Shown here: piece by piece, positions 58,659 through 64,000 of the stretch
Layout: the number at the start of each line of letters is the position of its first letter
Position numbering within the stretch: position 1 is the first letter of the stretch
Assembly (NCBI RefSeq): GCF_006575665.1
Contig: NZ_CP041253.1
Span: 4,963,501 to 5,027,500 of the forward strand
Reading direction: 5' to 3'
DNA: 64,000 nt
From: Echinicola soli
GTDB lineage: Bacteria; Bacteroidota; Bacteroidia; Cytophagales; Cyclobacteriaceae
Program-made: the position numbers and the translations under genes
Notes under the pieces: generated by a model
Told to the model about the DNA's origin: nothing
Seen by the model: only the letters and a program-made list of their open reading frames with translations
Databases searched by the model: none

Positions 58659-58673
58659 TTAGATTAAATCTAA
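58659..58673. promoter_or_regulatory. Palindromic operator-like site TTAGATTAAATCTAA
   Basis: A perfect 15-bp palindrome (TTAGATT-A-AATCTAA) covers the predicted transcription start of a probable iron-uptake operon. Its TTAG...CTAA ends recall DtxR/IdeR-type boxes, and a repressor bound here would block initiation. The identity of the repressor (DtxR- or Fur-like) is not determined by the sequence. Confidence 0.55.
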
Positions 58674-58720
58674 ACAAATATAGCATCATAAAGCAATTCA
58701 GCATTTTTTAAAAAAATCGA

Positions 58721-61171
58721 ATGAAAATACCTCTACTCCTTTACAAAACATATTTTTGGCTGGCGATCTGCATAATGTTATCCGTTACATCTGCCATAGG
58801 CCAGACACATCCTACAGCCACTGTAAAAGGAATAATACTCGATGCAGAGGCCATTCCACTTCCCGGTGTCATTGTCCGTATAAAGGACAGCCCGTTGACG
58901 GCCATTTCTTCCATTGACGGAAGTTATCAAATCGCCGATGTACCGGAAGGAGAGGTAGAATTTCTACTTTCATGCCTGGGCTACCAGGCCTTTGCAAAAA
59001 AGGTATCCATTAGCCCTGATAAATCCACTGTACAACTTGATTTCTCAATGGAAGAATCAACAACAGACCTGGACGGCGTAATCGTAATGGGGCAATCGGT
59101 AAAGAGTGAAATTGAAACCAAAGGCTTTGCCGTGGAAGTAGTCGAAACCGATAAGGCCGCTTTGCAATCTGTCCAGACCAACGACCTGCTCAACAGGACG
59201 GCCGGTATCCGTGTCAGGCAAAATGGTGGAATTGGTTCCCGGGTGGACTACAACCTTAACGGTATGTCGGGAAATTCGGTGCGCATCTTCATCGATGGCC
59301 TACCGATCTCTACCTATGGTCCTTCATTCAGCCTGAACAGCATCCCTCCCGCCCTGATCGAGCGTATTGAGATTTATAAAGGTGTCATTCCGGCGCACCT
59401 GGCTGACGACGCCCTGGGCGGGGCCATCAATGTGATCTTGAAAAAAGGGGCTGTCAACAGCCTGATGGCCAGCGTTTCCTACGGATCCTTCAATACATTG
59501 CAAGGAAATCTTAATGCGGTATATACCGATAAGACTTCCGGTTTTACCACTAGATTATCGGGGTTTTACAATTATTCCGACAACGACTATGAGGTCTGGG
59601 GAAAATTTGTCAGAAATATCCTACCCAATGGCCGATACGATTATGTGCGGGCCAAAAGGTTCAATGACAGCTACAGATCAGTGGGAGGAAAATTCGATAT
59701 TGGCTTCACCAATGTAAAATGGGCCGACCAGTTTTTTATCAGCTATACCGGATCTGACGATTACAATGAGATCCAGCACGGCACCTATATGTCCATCCCC
59801 TACAAGGGACGCTTCACGACGTCCCAATCAAATGTGTTTGGACTAACCTATTCGAAGGAAGGCCTCTTTACTGAAGGGCTTGAAGTCAACTTTAACGGAT
59901 CTTACAGTAAACGTGGTGAAGTGGTCACCGATACGGTAAAGTGGAATTACAATTGGTTTGGGGAGATAAGCCTCGGGCTGGACGGGAACCCAATCTTGCG
60001 ACCAAACGGCGCCCAGCAAGGAGCCCCGACCATCAATCACATTGACCGGAACGTCAGCACTTTCCGTGCCGGTGCCAATTATGAAATCAGCCCACATCAC
60101 AAGCTTATTTTTGGCCAATCCTTCTTCAATATCGACCGCTTTCAGCAGGATGAAATGCGCAGTGCGGTAGAACGACAGTTTGTGGGCACCCGCGATCTGC
60201 AAAAGCATATCTCCTCGCTGGGATACGAATTTAACCTGGTCCGGTCACGGCTGACAGGAAACGTCTTCGGCAAGTACTATGTCCAGGATATCGAGCGTAT
60301 GGACCCCATATTGGTGGAAGGCCCCAACGGATCGGAACGACAAGAGGACAGGGTTTCCAGTACCAGGAACACCACCGGATTTGGCATGGCCTATTCCTTC
60401 GAGGTCTGGAAGCAGTTGCTGCTCCTTGCCTCTGCCGAACAGGCGGTAAGGATGCCCTCCGAAGGAGAGATCTTCGGGAGTCCCGGGGACAATATCGTGG
60501 AAAACCTGGACATCAGGCCAGAGATCAGCAATAACCTCAACGTAGGCTTCAAGTTGGGAGAATTTAGGCAAAACTCCCATGGGTTTTCATTCTCCGGAAC
60601 CGGATTTATCCGAGACACCAGGGACAAGATCATCCAACGGATCAACCCAAGGATCAACGATGCGGTTCAGACCAACCCTTTTGAAAACCTGGGCAGGACA
60701 AAAGCGATCGGTTTTGAGGGACAGGCCATCTATTCCTATGAAAAAGACTTCCGTGCCTCGGTAAACTTCTCACGCTTCAATTCGGTCTTCAACACCAAGT
60801 ACGATCCCAATGGCAACCTCTACGATAATTATGGGCAACAGATCCCCAATGAACCTTATTTTACAGTAAACAGCTCATTGGAATACAATTTAAGGAATGT
60901 CTTTCAGCAAGGCTCATCACTCAGGTTATCGCATTACTTCAGCTTTGTGGAAAGATTCTATACCACTTGGCTGGAAATTGAGGACTTCAGGACCCCACGA
61001 CAATTTGTCCATGACCTGGGAGCTACCTACACCTTGCCCAACCAACGGCTTTCCATCAGCGCAGACTTACGAAATGTATTTGACAAACAGGTATATGACA
61101 ACTTTGCCGTGCAGAAACCCGGCAGGGCCTTCTATCTCAAAGTCAATTATTCTATCCACAACTATAAATAA
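58721..61171 (+). CDS. TonB-dependent receptor, probable siderophore/iron uptake (XusA of Bacteroides-like)
   Basis: The 816-residue protein has a signal peptide ending SAIGQ, a carboxypeptidase-D-like domain (ATVKGIILDAEAIPLPGVIV), a plug domain (DLLNRTAGIRVRQNGGIGSR, RIFIDGLPISTYG, DDALGGAINVILKK) and a 22-strand-type barrel ending FYLKVNYSIHNYK. It is shorter than SusC proteins and lacks a SusD partner, as expected for metal-chelate receptors. It is followed by a DUF4374 lipoprotein (29 nt) and a PepSY protein, the gene set of the Bacteroides xenosiderophore system xusABC (unrelated to the xylan xus genes). Heme is an alternative cargo. Confidence 0.88.
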   Translation: MKIPLLLYKTYFWLAICIMLSVTSAIGQTHPTATVKGIILDAEAIPLPGVIVRIKDSPLTAISSIDGSYQIADVPEGEVEFLLSCLGYQAFAKKVSISPDKSTVQLDFSMEESTTDLDGVIVMGQSVKSEIETKGFAVEVVETDKAALQSVQTNDLLNRTAGIRVRQNGGIGSRVDYNLNGMSGNSVRIFIDGLPISTYGPSFSLNSIPPALIERIEIYKGVIPAHLADDALGGAINVILKKGAVNSLMASVSYGSFNTLQGNLNAVYTDKTSGFTTRLSGFYNYSDNDYEVWGKFVRNILPNGRYDYVRAKRFNDSYRSVGGKFDIGFTNVKWADQFFISYTGSDDYNEIQHGTYMSIPYKGRFTTSQSNVFGLTYSKEGLFTEGLEVNFNGSYSKRGEVVTDTVKWNYNWFGEISLGLDGNPILRPNGAQQGAPTINHIDRNVSTFRAGANYEISPHHKLIFGQSFFNIDRFQQDEMRSAVERQFVGTRDLQKHISSLGYEFNLVRSRLTGNVFGKYYVQDIERMDPILVEGPNGSERQEDRVSSTRNTTGFGMAYSFEVWKQLLLLASAEQAVRMPSEGEIFGSPGDNIVENLDIRPEISNNLNVGFKLGEFRQNSHGFSFSGTGFIRDTRDKIIQRINPRINDAVQTNPFENLGRTKAIGFEGQAIYSYEKDFRASVNFSRFNSVFNTKYDPNGNLYDNYGQQIPNEPYFTVNSSLEYNLRNVFQQGSSLRLSHYFSFVERFYTTWLEIEDFRTPRQFVHDLGATYTLPNQRLSISADLRNVFDKQVYDNFAVQKPGRAFYLKVNYSIHNYK

Positions 61172-61199
61172 TTTTTAACCAATTAAATTACTAAGGAAG

Positions 61200-62531
61200 A
61201 TGTTTAGCACTAACAAATCAGCCTTTAAATTACTTCAAATGGCCCTTTTGGTGGCCATGGCATTCATGTTTGCTTGTAACAGCGAGGATGACATAACCCC
61301 TGAGGATCCACAAGAGGCCGACCGATGGGTGACCGTGGCCGGAGCACTAATGGGAGATAGCCCTGGCGACGGAAATGGCGGCACCAAAATCTACGCGGTA
61401 AGTTTTGAGGATGCCATCAATCCGGAAACGGAAATCAACGTATTTGACAACGGTGAGCCCGTAAAATCAAACCGTACAGCGAGACTCCAGGTATCAGAAG
61501 ACGGAAACACCTTGTTCAATATTGCCTATGCCGGTGAAAATGGTGGTGAATTTGCCAAATTTAACGTGAATGGAGGATCCAGCTATGTTCAGCAGGATGT
61601 AACGGTCAATATCTCCCAATATGTGGGGCCTGCCCCAAGATGGAGCAAACTGTACAATGGCGACAAGAACGGAATAGCGGTCAACGTGGCTGACATTGCG
61701 CCGAACAATGCTGAGGATGAGGAAGAAGCATTCAGCTATTACAGGGGTACTGCTACTGTCTTGGACCTTAACCTTCAGGAAGGCCTCATCGACAATTATA
61801 AGCCATATGAGCTGCCACTTTCTGCCGAAGAAGAACTAGCAGGACACTGCATTTTCAGATTGGATGCGCCTGTGCTGAACCAAGCGGGTGACAAACTGCT
61901 CATCGGTACCTGGATGCGAAAATACAATGTCGCTACGGGTGAGCGGGAGAGCGAGTGGGAAAGACTGGGTACCAAGACCATCGTGGTGGATTACCCATCG
62001 TTGGAAAACCCTACCATCATCACCTCTACCCAAGCCAATGGAGACTGTTCCGGATACCGCAGCAACGTAAACCAAATTGCTGAAGACGGCAGCATTTATC
62101 AGGCTACTTCCCGCGACACCAATGGTTCACACATTCTAAGGATCACTCCTGACAATGAGTATGACAATACCTTTGCCATTAGCCTGGATGAGGCTCTTGG
62201 ACTGACCGACGTGTATGTGGATGCATGGAGATATGTAAACAACGGGATTGGCTATGCCATGATCCGACATGGTGAAGAAGATCAAGGCTACATCGCCAGA
62301 CTGGACCTCAACCAACAAACGGCATCTTTGGTAAACGAAATCCCTAACGATCCAGATGTAAGGTTTAACCAATACCAAGGATTCATGGTAAATGGAAACG
62401 ACCTGCTGGTTCCGGTATCTCCATTGGGCAAAGACGGAAACATCTATGTGCTGCACAGCCAGACCGGTGAAGTTTCTGTCGGTGCCAAACTGATCAACAA
62501 ACCAGGAAACCACTTTATCGGTGCCTTTTAA
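61200..62531 (+). CDS. DUF4374 surface lipoprotein, probable siderophore-binding partner
   Basis: The 443-residue protein has a lipobox (MFACN, Cys26), then a beta-propeller-like DUF4374 sequence (DRWVTVAGALMG, GGTKIYAVSFEDA, VLNQAGDKLLIGTWMR, IYQATSRDTNGSHILRITPD). The homologue next to the receptor in Bacteroides (XusB) binds ferric siderophores outside the cell and hands them to the receptor. Position directly after the receptor supports the same role here. It is followed by a strong hairpin with a T-run that separates it from the PepSY gene. Confidence 0.85.
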   Translation: MFSTNKSAFKLLQMALLVAMAFMFACNSEDDITPEDPQEADRWVTVAGALMGDSPGDGNGGTKIYAVSFEDAINPETEINVFDNGEPVKSNRTARLQVSEDGNTLFNIAYAGENGGEFAKFNVNGGSSYVQQDVTVNISQYVGPAPRWSKLYNGDKNGIAVNVADIAPNNAEDEEEAFSYYRGTATVLDLNLQEGLIDNYKPYELPLSAEEELAGHCIFRLDAPVLNQAGDKLLIGTWMRKYNVATGERESEWERLGTKTIVVDYPSLENPTIITSTQANGDCSGYRSNVNQIAEDGSIYQATSRDTNGSHILRITPDNEYDNTFAISLDEALGLTDVYVDAWRYVNNGIGYAMIRHGEEDQGYIARLDLNQQTASLVNEIPNDPDVRFNQYQGFMVNGNDLLVPVSPLGKDGNIYVLHSQTGEVSVGAKLINKPGNHFIGAF

Positions 62532-62575
62532 ATCAACGAGCCGATATATTCAAAAGGTGTTAACCTAAGTTATTG

Positions 62576-62616
62576 ACCTTGCTTCCTCTAGGTATTTTAG
62601 AGGAAGCAAGGTTTTT
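62576..62616 (+). terminator. Terminator after the DUF4374 gene
   Basis: ACCTTGCTTCCTCTA and TAGAGGAAGCAAGGT form a near-perfect 15-bp stem with a short loop, followed by TTTTT. It begins 45 nt after the stop codon and would stop or attenuate transcription before the PepSY gene. Positions 62617-62834 show no gene and only a weak -7-like TTTATTTG near 62790. Confidence 0.9.
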
Positions 62617-62834
62617 GTGCGTACAGGGAAATCAATTCCCAATCGCTCGCATTTTAGCGAATAAAGTTGTGCTATTTAGGATCAACAACCTCCTATCCAT
62701 ATACCGAGACAGTATATGCCCGCATAGCTTGCGGCCTCCAGCAGCACAGGAACAACTCAAAACAACACTTTCAAAAACAGGATTCGATTTATTTGAATAA
62801 AGTACCCTTCAGAGACAATCAAAATTTCAATAAG

Positions 62835-64000
62835 ATGAAGACGAAAAAGAAAAAAACCAATTGGCAAAAGGTCAGGAAATTCTTTAATGATATCCACCTT
62901 TGGATAGGTTTGGCCAGTGCCCTGGTCCTTATTCCAGTCTGTTTATCAGGAACAATCTATGTTTACAACAGCGAACTGCAGGAAATGTTCAGCGCTCATC
63001 TTTATCATATCGAAAAGGAGGAAGGAAATACCAGAAAGTCCATTGAAGCACTTACCCAAGCTTTGTCCACAGAGGTTAGCGGAGACATCACTGCTGTTTC
63101 AGTACCCCATGACCAAGAAAGGACTTATGAATTTACCGTACGGGAAAAGGACAGCAGAAGCCGTTTTGGGACGAGGTATTATATGAACCCCTATTCTGCG
63201 GAAATTGTAGGGACCTCGGAGGAAAAGAATGCCATTGCCGATTTTATGCGGGACATGTTCAGCCTCCACCGCTGGTTACTTCTCGATAAAATAGAAGAGC
63301 CGCTCATTGGAGAACTACCAAACAGGAAGTTGGGCAGCTATATTTCAGGCACTGCCACGATCTTGTTTACCCTGGGTGTCATTACAGGTATCGTCATCTG
63401 GTTTCCCCAAAAACTTAAAAGTTGGAAACAAGGGCTTAGACTAAAGCTGAACGGCAGTTGGAAACGTGCCAATCACGACCTGCACAACACCTTGGCCTTT
63501 TATTCCTTTTTTATCCTGTTGATCATGGGACTGACAGGCCCGCAGTGGTCATTTCCCTGGTATCGTACCGGATTGCAAAAAGCACTGGGAACTTATCAGG
63601 AATCTCCACAAGGACGGGGTGGACACGGAAAACCATCAGCACCAAAGGAAGAAAAACAGGAGACAGTCGCCACACCACTTAAGCTTTTGCCCTATGCGGA
63701 ATATATTGAAGTGGCCGACAAAAGCCTGCCCTATGACGGGGACTATCGAATTACTTTTCCAAAGGATGCTAACAGCCAAGTGGAAATCTATAAGACCAAA
63801 GTAGGTTTTTTTGCTCCCGCAGCAGGTGACAGGATCAATCTGGATCCCCGTACGGCAGCCGTCACGGACATTCAGTTATTTCATGCGCAACCCTTCAACC
63901 AACGTTTGGCAAGATCGATAAAAGCACTTCATATCGGCTCGGTTTACGGCGGATTTTCCAAACTCCTTTACTTTATCTCCTGTTTGATCGCCACCAGCCT
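62835..64000 (+). CDS. PepSY-domain inner-membrane protein, probable ferric-siderophore reductase (C-terminus cut off)
   Basis: From the ATG at 62835 (MKTKKKKTNWQKVRKFFNDI) the frame stays open to the window end, 388 codons. It is a PepSY_TM protein: first membrane helix with DIHLWIGLASALVLIPVCLS (His in the helix start), periplasmic PepSY stretch (TYEFTVREKDSRSRFGTRYY), MFSLHRWLLL, a second helix TATILFTLGVITGIVIWFP, NHDLHNTLAFYSFFILLIMG and a later helix beginning at SKLLYFISC. The paired His residues suggest heme binding and electron transfer. In the Bacteroides system the third gene, XusC, encodes such a protein, thought to release iron at the inner membrane. Confidence 0.88.
   Translation, partial: MKTKKKKTNWQKVRKFFNDIHLWIGLASALVLIPVCLSGTIYVYNSELQEMFSAHLYHIEKEEGNTRKSIEALTQALSTEVSGDITAVSVPHDQERTYEFTVREKDSRSRFGTRYYMNPYSAEIVGTSEEKNAIADFMRDMFSLHRWLLLDKIEEPLIGELPNRKLGSYISGTATILFTLGVITGIVIWFPQKLKSWKQGLRLKLNGSWKRANHDLHNTLAFYSFFILLIMGLTGPQWSFPWYRTGLQKALGTYQESPQGRGGHGKPSAPKEEKQETVATPLKLLPYAEYIEVADKSLPYDGDYRITFPKDANSQVEIYKTKVGFFAPAAGDRINLDPRTAAVTDIQLFHAQPFNQRLARSIKALHIGSVYGGFSKLLYFISCLIATS

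Larger units (their letters stand above)
58323..58720. other. Intergenic region between proB and the TonB receptor gene
   Basis: About 400 nt containing the proB terminator (58406-58447), a promoter (58621-58651) and an operator-like palindrome (58659-58673). The stretch from 58448 to 58620 shows no gene; an AATCTAA half-site occurs at 58607-58613. Confidence 0.7.

Noticed and set aside
62573..62800. 75-codon plus-strand frame after DUF4374
   Set aside because: Its start is made of the terminator hairpin and the rest has no recognisable motif.

Overview
The window reads as a chromosomal stretch from a Bacteroidota bacterium, most likely of the order Cytophagales (Cyclobacteriaceae-like). The grounds are tandem SusC/SusD pairs, a hybrid two-component regulator, many Sec- and lipoprotein-type glycoside hydrolases, TAnnTTTG-type -7 promoter boxes, no Shine-Dalgarno sequences, and dispersed palindromic repeats typical of this phylum. 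The genus cannot be fixed from sequence alone.

Region 1 (1-39.3 kb, almost all on the minus strand) is a large xylan utilisation locus. Read in its own direction it starts with two SusC/SusD pairs, a DUF1735 surface glycan-binding lipoprotein (frameshifted at a G8 tract) and a GH10 xylanase with carbohydrate-binding modules inserted in the catalytic domain. This is the order of the core Bacteroidetes xylan system (susC-susD-susC-susD-xusE-xyn10C), and it ends at a strong terminator near 25.8 kb. Next come a SurA/PpiC-like lipoprotein and two small related secreted proteins of unknown function (23.2-25.7 kb). After a promoter at 22.85 kb follows a long enzyme series: GH10, GH43, GH43, GH95, GH43, an SGNH acetylesterase, a double CE1-type esterase, GH97, two GH43-CBM6 paralogues, GH43, GH30_8, an alpha/beta-hydrolase esterase and a GH3 cut by the window start. 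Together these could cut the xylan backbone and remove arabinosyl, acetyl, feruloyl and galactosyl-type decorations, so the target is probably a complex glucuronoarabinoxylan. No alpha-glucuronidase (GH67/GH115) and no intact xylan regulator lie in the window.

Region 2 (39.3-44.2 kb) is a gene-poor spacer. It holds a decayed AraC-type regulator, a cold-shock protein gene with a long leader and a perfect terminator, two copies of a ~113-bp dispersed repeat, and an isolated RelA/SpoT-type nucleotide synthetase gene.

Region 3 (44.2-57.4 kb) is a compact second polysaccharide locus: susC-susD-GH30-GH2 on the minus strand, with a divergent hybrid two-component system that probably controls it. 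The enzyme pair suggests a beta-galactan, perhaps beta-1,6-linked, but this is inference.

Region 4 (57.4 kb to the end, plus strand) holds a glutamate 5-kinase gene (proB) with its own terminator. It is followed by a TonB-dependent receptor, a DUF4374 lipoprotein and a PepSY membrane protein (cut by the window end). This trio resembles the Bacteroides xenosiderophore uptake system and is preceded by a palindromic operator-like site.

Several genes are broken: the DUF1735 lipoprotein, the AraC regulator, an esterase represented only by its C-terminal tail after the GH95 gene, and a small frameshifted ORF in front of the GH3 gene.
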